Assembly: GCA_013812985.1 (NCBI GenBank)
Contig: JACCSN010000229.1
Coordinates: forward strand, 1 to 5,745
Length of the DNA stretch: 5,745 nucleotides
Reading direction: 5' to 3'
From: Hyphomicrobiales bacterium
GTDB lineage: Bacteria; Pseudomonadota; Alphaproteobacteria; Rhizobiales; Afifellaceae
The notes under the pieces were generated by a model. That model was not told the origin of the DNA, did no database searches, and was given only the letters and a program-made list of their open reading frames with translations. Below are positions 1-5,745 of this stretch, one piece after another. Every line of letters starts with the position of its first letter. Position 1 is the stretch's first letter. Both the position numbers and the translations under genes were made by a program.

Positions 1-1254
1 TTTCCGCTCCTCGCCGTGCCCTTCTTCATCCTCGCCGGCAACCTGATGAACGTCGCCGGCGTCACCGGCCGCATCTATGCCTTCGCCGTCGCGCTGGTCG
101 GCTGGATGAAGGGCGGCCTGGCCCAGGTCAACATCATCGGCTCGGTCATCTTCTCCGGCATGTCCGGGACGGCGCTCGCCGACGCGGCCGGCATCGGCAC
201 CATCGAGATCAAGGCGATGCGGGACCATGGCTATCCCGTCGAGGCGGCGGTCGGCGTCACCGCCGTGTCGGCGACGCTCGGGCCGATCTTCCCGCCGTCG
301 CTCCCCTTCGTCATCTACGGAATGATGGCGAACGTCTCGATCGGTGCGCTGTTCATGGCCGGCATCCTGCCCGGCATCGTCATGACTGTTCTGATGATGG
401 TGACGGTGGCTTTCATGGCCCACCGCAAGGGGTGGGGGTCGGACGCGCCGTTCGATGTCGGGAAACTCCTTGCCGCCTCGCTCGAGATCGCCGTGGTCAT
501 CGGCATTCCGCTGTTGATCTACGTGCTCGTCTACGCCGGCCTCTCGCTGAACATCTCGGTCGGCATCGCACTTGCCGTGCTCCTCGCCATCGACTGGTAT
601 TTCGATTTCTCCGCCGTGATGGCGCTGATGACGCCGGTGATCCTCATCGGCGGCATGGTGCTCGGCTGGTTCACCCCGACGGAAGCCGCGGTCGCGGCGG
701 TGATCTGGTCGCTGTTTCTCGGCCTGGTGCGCTACCGCACGATGACATTGGCGACGCTGGCCAAGGCCGGCTTCGACACGATCGAGACCACCGCTTCGGT
801 GCTCTTCATCGTCACCGCGGCTTCCGTCTTCGCCTGGCTTCTCACGGTCAGCCAGGCGGCGCAGCTGCTGTCCGACCTGATCCTGTCGATCACCGAGAAC
901 AAATGGGTGTTCCTGATCCTGGTGAACATCCTGGTCCTGTTCGTCGGCTGCTTCCTCGACACGATAGCCGCCATCACCATCCTGGTGCCGATCCTGCTGC
1001 CGATCGTGCTCCGGCTCGGCATCGATCCCGTGCATTTCGGTCTGATCATCACGCTGAACCTGATGATCGGGCTCCTCCACCCGCCGCTCGGCATGGTGCT
1101 GTTCGTGCTGTCCCGCGTCGCCGGGCTGTCGGTCGAGCGCACGACGCGGGCGATCCTGCCGTGGCTGATCCCGCTCTTCATCGCGCTCCTCGCCATCACC
1201 TTCATCCCGGCGATCACGCTTTGGCTGCCGACGCAACTGGGGCTGATCCGATGA
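1..1254 (+). CDS. dctM: TRAP transporter large permease, DctM family (5' end outside window)
   Basis: This is the large membrane subunit of a tripartite ATP-independent periplasmic (TRAP) transporter, which uses an ion gradient to import an organic or sugar acid delivered by a periplasmic DctP protein. The frame is open from base 1, so the N-terminus is missing and 417 residues are visible. Family marks are the PFFILAGNLM helix near visible residues 7-16, SGMSGTALADAAGIG (52-66), FTPTEAA (224-230), the FLDTIAAITILVPILLP stretch, and GLLHPPLG (357-364), where most relatives have Thr instead of His. Nearly the whole protein is hydrophobic, with many membrane segments. About 45 extra, mostly hydrophobic residues seem to lie around 161-204, compared by eye with common DctM proteins of about 425 residues. 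The small permease and DctP genes would be expected upstream, off the window. The stop overlaps the next start (ATGA), which implies co-transcription with the sugar-acid enzymes. Substrate is inferred from these neighbours only. Confidence 0.95.
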   Translation, partial: FPLLAVPFFILAGNLMNVAGVTGRIYAFAVALVGWMKGGLAQVNIIGSVIFSGMSGTALADAAGIGTIEIKAMRDHGYPVEAAVGVTAVSATLGPIFPPSLPFVIYGMMANVSIGALFMAGILPGIVMTVLMMVTVAFMAHRKGWGSDAPFDVGKLLAASLEIAVVIGIPLLIYVLVYAGLSLNISVGIALAVLLAIDWYFDFSAVMALMTPVILIGGMVLGWFTPTEAAVAAVIWSLFLGLVRYRTMTLATLAKAGFDTIETTASVLFIVTAASVFAWLLTVSQAAQLLSDLILSITENKWVFLILVNILVLFVGCFLDTIAAITILVPILLPIVLRLGIDPVHFGLIITLNLMIGLLHPPLGMVLFVLSRVAGLSVERTTRAILPWLIPLFIALLAITFIPAITLWLPTQLGLIR

Positions 1255-2291
1255 ATTCCGCTCTCGCCGCGACTTTGCACGGCCCGGAGGACCTCCGGGT
1301 GGTCGAGCGCGCCCTCGGGCCGCTTGAGCCCGGCATGGTGCGCGTCCGCTTCGGCGCCGGCGGCATCTGCGGCTCCGACATGCACTATTTTCGCCATGCG
1401 CGGACCGGCGACTTCGTGGTCACCTCTCCTTTGATCCTCGGCCATGAGGTGGCCGGCGAGATCGTCGAGATCGCCGCGCTGGGGCTGGCGGTCGGTGATC
1501 ATGTGGCAGTTAACCCGTCGCGCTGGTGCGGTCATTGCGCCCGCTGCCGCGAGGGCCGCGCCAACCTCTGCGAGAACATCTATTTCATGGGCTCCGCCTC
1601 CAAGACCCCGCACATGCAGGGCGGCTTCGCCAGCCTGTTCGACGCGATGCCAGAGCAATGCGTGAAAGTGCCGGAGGAGCTGCCCTTCGCCGCGGCGGCT
1701 TTGGCCGAGCCGCTCGCCGTCTGCCTGCACGCGGTCGCCCGCGCCGGGCCGATCGGGGGGAAGAAAGCCGTGCTGTTCGGCGCCGGGCCGATCGGGCTGC
1801 TCACCATGCTCGCCGCCAAGCTCGCCGGCGCGAGCGAGGTCGCGGTCGTCGATATCGCCGCGGCGCCGCTCGCTTTCGCCAGCCGGCTTGGCGCCGACCA
1901 CGTGGTCGACATCTCGGCCGGCGACGCCGTATTGAAGAGCCTTGCCGCCGAGCGCGCATTCGACGTGGCCTTCGAGATCTCCGGCACGCCTGCCGGGCTC
2001 GCTGCCGCGATCGCCAGCGTCCGCCGCGGCGGGACGGTGGTGCAGGTCGGCAACCTGCCGGGCGGGCAGATTTCCGCGCCCGCCAATCTGGTGATGTCGA
2101 AGGAGCTCGACCTCAAGGGCAGCTTCCGATTCGCGGGGGAGTTCAGCCGAGCCGTCGATCTCATCGTGGCGGGGGAGGTCGACGTGATGCGGCTCGTCAC
2201 CGCCGAGCGCCCGCTAAACGAGGCGCCGGACGCCTTCCGCCTCGCCCTCGACCGGTCGCAAAGCGTAAAGGTCATGCTGACCGCCCGTTGA
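1251..2291 (+). CDS. idnD: Zinc-dependent alcohol dehydrogenase, L-idonate 5-dehydrogenase family (possibly L-gulonate 5-dehydrogenase)
   Basis: This 346-residue medium-chain dehydrogenase probably oxidises the C5 hydroxyl of a hexonate using NAD+. The GroES-like catalytic domain carries the zinc ligands C40 (in GGICGSD), H65-E66 (in GHE) and E153 (in AEP). The structural zinc site is C93-C96-C99-C107, spaced C-x2-C-x2-C-x7-C. The Rossmann domain has GAGPIG at 177-182, and D201 at the end of the second strand favours NAD over NADP. The GGICGSDMHYF and LKGSFRFAGEF segments closely resemble E. coli IdnD from memory. The start at 1251 is chosen because it gives the normal family length and overlaps the permease stop as ATGA; the frame is also open upstream, but that part overlaps the permease and looks non-coding. 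Upstream Shine-Dalgarno sequence is weak (GGGG at 1239-1242), which fits translational coupling. Placement next to uxuA and uxuB suggests L-gulonate as substrate, giving D-fructuronate. The enzyme family is secure, the substrate is not. Confidence 0.9.
   Translation: MNSALAATLHGPEDLRVVERALGPLEPGMVRVRFGAGGICGSDMHYFRHARTGDFVVTSPLILGHEVAGEIVEIAALGLAVGDHVAVNPSRWCGHCARCREGRANLCENIYFMGSASKTPHMQGGFASLFDAMPEQCVKVPEELPFAAAALAEPLAVCLHAVARAGPIGGKKAVLFGAGPIGLLTMLAAKLAGASEVAVVDIAAAPLAFASRLGADHVVDISAGDAVLKSLAAERAFDVAFEISGTPAGLAAAIASVRRGGTVVQVGNLPGGQISAPANLVMSKELDLKGSFRFAGEFSRAVDLIVAGEVDVMRLVTAERPLNEAPDAFRLALDRSQSVKVMLTAR
1741..1796 (+). repeat. 17-bp in-phase direct repeat inside the dehydrogenase gene
   Basis: GCGCCGGGCCGATCGGG occurs exactly at 1741-1757 and again at 1780-1796, 39 bp (13 codons) apart and in the same frame. 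Both copies encode Ala-Gly-Pro-Ile-Gly. The second copy is the NAD-binding glycine motif. The first lies just before it, in a position where E. coli IdnD has a different sequence (AGELQG). It may be chance under strong codon bias or a small internal copying event. Confidence 0.7.
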
Positions 2292-2310
2292 CGGAGCGGT
2301 CTCGACCCTC

Positions 2311-2315
2311 GGGAG
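2311..2315 (+). promoter_or_regulatory. Ribosome binding site of uxuA
   Basis: GGGAG lies 9 bases before the ATG at 2325, in the 33-bp gap after the dehydrogenase. It supports that start, which also matches the N-terminus of E. coli UxuA (WRWYGPxDPVSL). The gap has no convincing promoter or terminator, only a 4-bp inverted repeat (GGTC-TC-GACC) that is too short to interpret. Confidence 0.6.
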
Positions 2316-2324
2316 CAAGATAGC

Positions 2325-3506
2325 ATGCGTGAAGGCTGGCGCTGGTACGGGCCGGATGACCCGGTAAGCCTCGACGACATCCGCCAGGCGGGCGCCAAGG
2401 AGATCGTGACGGCGCTGCACCAGGCGCCGATCGGTGAAGCCTGGACGCACGCCGAGGTCGAGAAGCGCAAGGCGATCGTCGAGGGCGACACGCGGTCGCC
2501 GCTGATCTGGACGGTGGTGGAATCGATCCCGATCCCCGATGACGTGAAGCGGCAGGGCGGCAGCGCGGTAAGATCGATCGACGCCTGGATCGCCAGCATG
2601 GAGGCGCTCGCCGCCTCCGGCGTCCGCATCGTCTGCTACAATTTCATGCCGGTCGTCGACTGGTGCCGGACCGATCTGGAATGGGAGCTGCCGAACGGCG
2701 CCAAGGCGATGCGCTTCGACCAGACGCGCCTCGCCGCCTTCGATCTGCATATCCTCGCGCGCCCCGGCGCCGAGGCGGAATATTCCGAGGAGCAGCGACT
2801 GGCGGCCCGCCGCGCCCACGAGGCGATGAGCGAGGGCGACATCGACTACCTCGCCATGGTGATCGCCAGCGCCCTGCCGGGTTCCACCAATGAGCCGCTG
2901 ACGATCCCCGCGTTCCGCGACAAGCTCCTCGCCTACCGCGATATCGACGCCGCGACCTTGCGCCGGCATCTGGCCGAGTTCCTCCAGAAGGTCACGCCGG
3001 CCGCCGAAGCGCTCGGGGTCACGCTTACGCTGCACCCCGACGATCCGCCGCGTCCGCTTTTCGGATTGCCCCGCATCGCCTCGTCGGCGGAGGACTACGC
3101 GGCCTTGTTTGACGCGGTTCCCTCGAAGGCGAACGGCATGTGCTTCTGCACCGGCTCGCTCGGCGTCCGCGCCGCCAACGACCTGCCCGCCATCGCCCGG
3201 CGCTTCGCCCCGCGCATCGCATTCGCGCATCTCCGGGCGACGAAACGGGAGGCCGACGGCCTCTCCTTCTATGAATCCGATCATCTCGACGGCGACGTGG
3301 ACATGATCGCCGTTCTCAAGGAACTGCTCGCCGAGGATCATCGGCGAACCGAAGGCGAGAAGATCGTCTTCCGGCCCGACCACGGGCATCGCATGCTTGA
3401 CGATCTCGCTCCGGCCAAGCGCACCAATCCCGGCTACACCGCTATCGGCCGGCTTCGAGGCCTGGCGGAGCTGCGCGGCGCCATCCGGGCGCTTGAGCAT
3501 GGGTGA
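2325..3506 (+). CDS. uxuA: Mannonate dehydratase UxuA (EC 4.2.1.8)
   Basis: UxuA removes water from D-mannonate to give 2-keto-3-deoxy-D-gluconate in the cytoplasm. The product has 393 residues, almost the same as the E. coli enzyme (394). It is a TIM-barrel protein of the xylose-isomerase-like type, unrelated to the enolase-superfamily mannonate dehydratases. Conserved segments are WRWYGPDDPVSL (5-16), VCYNFMPVVDW (103-113), HPDDPPRP (237-244), CTGSLGVRAANDL (275-287), AHLR (301-304) and FRPDHGH (349-355). By comparison with the Streptococcus suis enzyme, the metal ligands should be H237, C275, H302 and D352, with R350, H353 and Y371 as catalytic residues; all are present. Compared with E. 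coli it has a short insertion near residues 54-59. The stop lies inside the start region of uxuB (8-bp overlap), so the two consecutive pathway enzymes are probably translated together. I see no sign of damage or transfer. Confidence 0.97.
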   Translation: MREGWRWYGPDDPVSLDDIRQAGAKEIVTALHQAPIGEAWTHAEVEKRKAIVEGDTRSPLIWTVVESIPIPDDVKRQGGSAVRSIDAWIASMEALAASGVRIVCYNFMPVVDWCRTDLEWELPNGAKAMRFDQTRLAAFDLHILARPGAEAEYSEEQRLAARRAHEAMSEGDIDYLAMVIASALPGSTNEPLTIPAFRDKLLAYRDIDAATLRRHLAEFLQKVTPAAEALGVTLTLHPDDPPRPLFGLPRIASSAEDYAALFDAVPSKANGMCFCTGSLGVRAANDLPAIARRFAPRIAFAHLRATKREADGLSFYESDHLDGDVDMIAVLKELLAEDHRRTEGEKIVFRPDHGHRMLDDLAPAKRTNPGYTAIGRLRGLAELRGAIRALEHG

Positions 3507-4989
3507 ACCCGGGCGGCTGAGCGACGCGACGCTCGGCGCGCTGCCTGCACCTGTGGAGCGGCCGCGCTACGATCGAGCCAAGGTGTCCGCCGGCATCGTG
3601 CACCTCGGGATCGGTGCGTTCCACCGCGCGCACCAGGCGGCCTGCACCGACGCGGTGCTGGCGGAGGACATGGGCTGGGGCATCGTCGGCGCGAGCCTCA
3701 GGAGCGCCGAGACGCGCGACGCGCTCTCGCCTCAGGACGGGCTCTACACGCTCGCCATCCGCTCCGGGGCCGGCGAGACGCTCAGGGTCATCGGCGCGGT
3801 GACGCGGGTGCTGGTCGCTCCGGAAGACCCGGAAGCGCTGATCGCCGCGATGGCCGATCCGCGCATCCGCATCGTCTCGCTGACGGTGACGGAGAAGGGC
3901 TATTGCCACGACCCGGCCACGGGAGGCCTGAACGAAGACCATCCGGACGTGATCCATGACCTGCGCGGGACGGAGGCCCCGCGCTCCGCTCCGGGGATCG
4001 TCATCGAGGCGCTCGCCCGCCGCCGTTCGGCCGGACTGGCGCCGTTCACGGTTCTGTCCTGCGACAATCTCCCCTCGAACGGACGGTTGACCAAGCGAAT
4101 CCTCCGGCGCTTTGCGCAGCTTCGCGATCCCGCCTTGGGCGCTTTCGTCGAGGCCGAGCTCGGCTGCCCGTCCAGCATGGTGGACCGCATCACCCCCGCC
4201 ACGACGGATGATGACCGGGCGGGGATCGCGCAGGCGCTCGGCGTCCTCGACGCCTGGCCGGTGATCACCGAACCCTTCACGCAATGGGTGATCGAGGACC
4301 GGTTTCCGTCAGGGCGTCCGCACTGGGAAAGGGCTGGGGCCGAGCTTGTCGCCGATGTGGAACCCTACGAACTGATGAAGCTGCGCCTCCTCAATGGCCC
4401 GCATTCGACGCTCGCCTATCTGGGCTATCTGGCCGGCTACCAGACAGTCGCGGAAGTCATGGCCGACGAGGCTTTCGGAAGCCTTGTCCAGCGCCTGATG
4501 GATGACGAGATCACGCCCACTCTCGCCGTGCCTCCCGGCGTCGACATCGCGTCGTACACGGCCGCGCTCCGCGACCGCTTCCGCAACCCGGCGCTGAAGC
4601 ACCGCACCTGGCAGATCGCCATGGACGGCAGCCAGAAACTGCCGCAGCGGCTGCTTGGCAGCATCCGGGACCGGCTGCGCGCCGGCGCTTCGTTCGATTG
4701 CCTGGCTCTGGGTGTGGCGGCCTGGATGCGCTACGTTACGGGAGTCGACGAAAAAGGCAACGCGATCGACGTGCGCGATCCGCTTGCCGCCGAGCTCCGG
4801 GCCATCGCCGCCTCCGCTGGACTTTTCGCCGATCGGCTCGCGCCGGCATTGCTCCGGTTGGAAACCATCTTCGGGTCTGATCTCCCGGAACATCCGCGTT
4901 TCGTCGAAACCGTCACCGCCGCCCTGGACCGGCTTCTCCGGACCGGCGCTTCGCGGAGCGTCGCGGATGTGAACGCCCGCCGCACCTGA
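3499..4989 (+). CDS. uxuB: Fructuronate reductase / D-mannonate oxidoreductase UxuB (EC 1.1.1.57)
   Basis: UxuB reduces D-fructuronate to D-mannonate with NADH, the step just before UxuA. The protein is 496 residues long (E. coli about 486) and belongs to the long-chain mannitol dehydrogenase family. The N-terminal Rossmann domain shows IVHLGIGAFHRAHQA (33-47). Further marks are SLTVTEKGYC, SCDNLPSNGR, SSMVDRITPATT and HRTWQIAMDGSQKLPQRLL. The catalytic set K294, N299 and H302 is intact in MKLRLLNGPHS and keeps the K-x4-N-x2-H spacing of Pseudomonas mannitol 2-dehydrogenase. The start at 3499 lies inside the uxuA end and gives a leader of about the E. coli length. The frame stays open further upstream to 3397 inside uxuA, but those codons show no family similarity. 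No strong Shine-Dalgarno sequence is seen, so re-initiation after uxuA is likely. Tagaturonate reductase and mannitol dehydrogenase are relatives, but the C-terminal half matches UxuB best and uxuA is adjacent. Confidence 0.95.
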   Translation: MGEPGRLSDATLGALPAPVERPRYDRAKVSAGIVHLGIGAFHRAHQAACTDAVLAEDMGWGIVGASLRSAETRDALSPQDGLYTLAIRSGAGETLRVIGAVTRVLVAPEDPEALIAAMADPRIRIVSLTVTEKGYCHDPATGGLNEDHPDVIHDLRGTEAPRSAPGIVIEALARRRSAGLAPFTVLSCDNLPSNGRLTKRILRRFAQLRDPALGAFVEAELGCPSSMVDRITPATTDDDRAGIAQALGVLDAWPVITEPFTQWVIEDRFPSGRPHWERAGAELVADVEPYELMKLRLLNGPHSTLAYLGYLAGYQTVAEVMADEAFGSLVQRLMDDEITPTLAVPPGVDIASYTAALRDRFRNPALKHRTWQIAMDGSQKLPQRLLGSIRDRLRAGASFDCLALGVAAWMRYVTGVDEKGNAIDVRDPLAAELRAIAASAGLFADRLAPALLRLETIFGSDLPEHPRFVETVTAALDRLLRTGASRSVADVNARRT

Positions 4990-5031
4990 CGGAAGCTCAA
5001 GGTCTTTGCGAGCATTTCGACGAACGCGGCG

Positions 5032-5060
5032 TTGACAGGCGGTCCGGCGGGCCGCACCCT
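5032..5060 (+). promoter_or_regulatory. Possible promoter for the substrate-binding protein gene
   Basis: A perfect sigma-70 -35 hexamer, TTGACA, lies at 5032-5037 in the 95-bp gap after uxuB. At 17-bp spacing the -10 position (5055-5060, CACCCT) is poor. Alphaproteobacterial promoters often have weak -10 boxes, so the site is possible but not proven. It would place the transcription start about 20 bases before the ATG. Confidence 0.3.
5039..5055 (+). other. GC-rich hairpin in the uxuB-to-binding-protein gap
   Basis: GCGGTCC (5039-5045) can pair with GGGCCGC (5049-5055) around a GGC loop, forming a 7-bp stem with one G-U pair in RNA. No T-run follows (ACCCTTCGCC), so it is not a standard intrinsic terminator. 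It might protect the 3' end of the uxu transcript, weaken read-through, or act as a DNA dyad, because it sits between the TTGACA at 5032 and the likely -10 position. Confidence 0.4.
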
Positions 5061-5072
5061 TCGCCGACTGTA

Positions 5073-5080
5073 AAGGGGTG
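5073..5080 (+). promoter_or_regulatory. Ribosome binding site of the substrate-binding protein gene
   Basis: AAGGGGTG resembles the Shine-Dalgarno consensus and ends 4 bases before the ATG at 5085. It favours that ATG over a second in-frame ATG at 5097, which would be 16 bases away. This is the strongest ribosome binding site in the window, as expected for the first gene of an operon encoding an abundant periplasmic protein. Confidence 0.7.
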
Positions 5081-5084
5081 AGAC

Positions 5085-5745
5085 ATGGCGATCATCATGG
5101 ATCGGCGCCGCTTCGGCGCCCTGTTGCTGGCGAGCGTTGCCGCCATATCGGTTCCGGCCGCATTGACTTCGGGCGCGCATGCGGCCTCCGAGATCACGGT
5201 GCTGAACTGGCAAGGCTACGGCACGGACGAAGCTTGGGCGCTGACAGCGTTCACCGAGAAAACCGGGATCGAGGTCAAGCACGATTACTTCAATTCCGAG
5301 GAGGAGATGGTCACCAAGCTCCGCCTCAATCCAGGCGTTTACGACGTGGTGGTCGTGAACACCGCCCGGACTCAGCAGCTGGTCGCGGAGGGCCTTCTGG
5401 AGCCGTTGACGCTGGCCGATGTGCCGAACGCGGCTGGGCTTGCGCCGGCGCTGCGGGAGCATCCCAACCTCGTCGTCGACGGCAAGCCATACGGCGTGGC
5501 CTGGGTGTGGGGCATGAACTCGCTCGGCGTGCGGGAAGGCGTCGCCAACGCGGACTCCTACGCCGTGCTGTCCGATCCGGCCTATGCGGATCGGGTGGCG
5601 CTCTTCGACGACGCGGTCACCGCGGTGGGGGTCGGCGCCCTCATGACGGGCCAGGACATCAACAACCCCACCGACCTCGACGCCATCCGCGCCAAGCTCC
5701 GCGACATGAAGCCGAACGTGAAGCTCCTGTGGACGAGCGAGGACC
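5085..5745 (+). CDS. ABC transporter substrate-binding protein, PotD/PotF family (3' end outside window)
   Basis: This is the periplasmic binding protein of an ABC importer; 220 codons are visible and the C-terminal part is missing. The leader has a twin-arginine-like motif (DRRRFG, 6-11), a hydrophobic stretch (12-28) and a likely cleavage site after AHA (31-33), so Tat export is possible. The mature part starts in PotD style: ITVLNWQGYGTDE, an F-x3-TGI segment near 56-62, YDVVVV (86-91), EGLLEPL (102-108), YGVAWVWG (136-143) and ALFDDA (172-177). Residues W42, Y45 and D176 match E. coli PotD ligand contacts W34, Y37 and D168. Contacts E36, S83, Y85 and E171 are replaced by G44, N92, A94 and T179 in my by-eye alignment, so polyamine as ligand is doubtful. 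A good ribosome binding site and a 95-bp leader suggest a separate operon start, with permease and ATPase genes expected downstream. Position next to uxuAB makes a sugar-acid-related ligand possible but unproven. Confidence 0.9.
   Translation, partial: MAIIMDRRRFGALLLASVAAISVPAALTSGAHAASEITVLNWQGYGTDEAWALTAFTEKTGIEVKHDYFNSEEEMVTKLRLNPGVYDVVVVNTARTQQLVAEGLLEPLTLADVPNAAGLAPALREHPNLVVDGKPYGVAWVWGMNSLGVREGVANADSYAVLSDPAYADRVALFDDAVTAVGVGALMTGQDINNPTDLDAIRAKLRDMKPNVKLLWTSED

Noticed and set aside
432..1250. Long open stretch in the dehydrogenase frame upstream of its ATG, overlapping the permease gene
   Set aside because: It encodes an Arg/His/Asp/Pro-rich sequence with no family features, as expected from a shifted frame of high-GC DNA. 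The dehydrogenase domain begins at the 1251 ATG.
732..1901. 389-codon open frame on the minus strand across the permease and dehydrogenase
   Set aside because: Composition is typical of an antisense shadow in GC-rich coding DNA, with no recognisable domain, and it conflicts with two well-supported genes.
3397..3498. Upstream extension of uxuB inside uxuA
   Set aside because: The 34 extra residues lack similarity to UxuB N-termini; the ATG at 3499 gives the expected length and a typical short overlap.
2214..3500. 428-codon open frame on the minus strand opposite uxuA
   Set aside because: It lies antisense to a gene with intact active-site residues, is rich in Arg, Gly, Ala and Asp, and has no recognisable motif.
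3442..4284. 280-codon open frame on the minus strand opposite uxuB
   Set aside because: Antisense shadow of a clear UxuB sequence; Arg/Gly-rich with no domain.
5039..5055. Rho-independent terminator after uxuB
   Set aside because: The stem is short and is not followed by a T-run, so I list it only as a hairpin.
5069..5074. TGTAAA as a -10 box for the binding-protein gene
   Set aside because: No -35 lies at a suitable distance (TTGACA is 31 bp away), and transcription would begin only a few bases before the ATG, losing the strong ribosome binding site.
4731..5462. Minus-strand open frame crossing the uxuB-to-binding-protein gap
   Set aside because: It considerably overlaps two supported + strand genes and shows only shifted-frame composition.
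1..5745. Mobile element, CRISPR, RNA gene or novel defence-type system
   Set aside because: No transposase, terminal repeats, regularly spaced repeats or tRNA/rRNA-like segments were seen; nearly all bases are explained by metabolic and transport genes.

Overview
The window is about two-thirds G+C, with strong G/C preference at third codon positions, and every supported gene lies on the + strand. The gene families suggest an alphaproteobacterium, most likely a Hyphomicrobiales (Rhizobiales) relative: a TRAP permease linked to sugar-acid enzymes, and a PotD-type binding protein with a Tat-like leader. This placement is inferred from style and gene content, not from a marker gene.

Layout. Bases 1-1254 hold the 3' part of a TRAP transporter large permease (DctM family), whose start lies off the window. 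It overlaps by 4 bp (ATGA) a zinc-dependent alcohol dehydrogenase of the L-idonate 5-dehydrogenase family (1251-2291). After 33 bp comes mannonate dehydratase uxuA (2325-3506). This overlaps by 8 bp fructuronate reductase uxuB (3499-4989). A 95-bp gap with a possible promoter and a GC-rich hairpin leads to the first 220 codons of a PotD/PotF-family ABC transporter substrate-binding protein (5085 to the right edge).

How the genes work together. The first four genes look like one translationally coupled operon for uptake and breakdown of a hexonate or hexuronate. The TRAP system imports the acid. UxuB reduces D-fructuronate to D-mannonate, and UxuA dehydrates D-mannonate to 2-keto-3-deoxy-D-gluconate (KDG). 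The dehydrogenase most plausibly feeds this line by oxidising L-gulonate at C5 to D-fructuronate. If it acted on L-idonate, as its family name says, the product would be 5-keto-D-gluconate, which is not the UxuB substrate. No uronate isomerase (UxaC), KDG kinase or KDPG aldolase is visible. The binding protein probably begins a second transporter operon, and several residues that contact polyamine in E. coli PotD are not conserved in it.

I see no mobile element, CRISPR array, tRNA or rRNA gene, and no clearly undescribed system. The points most worth following are the substrate of the dehydrogenase, the altered binding pocket of the PotD-like protein, and an apparent extra membrane segment in the TRAP permease.
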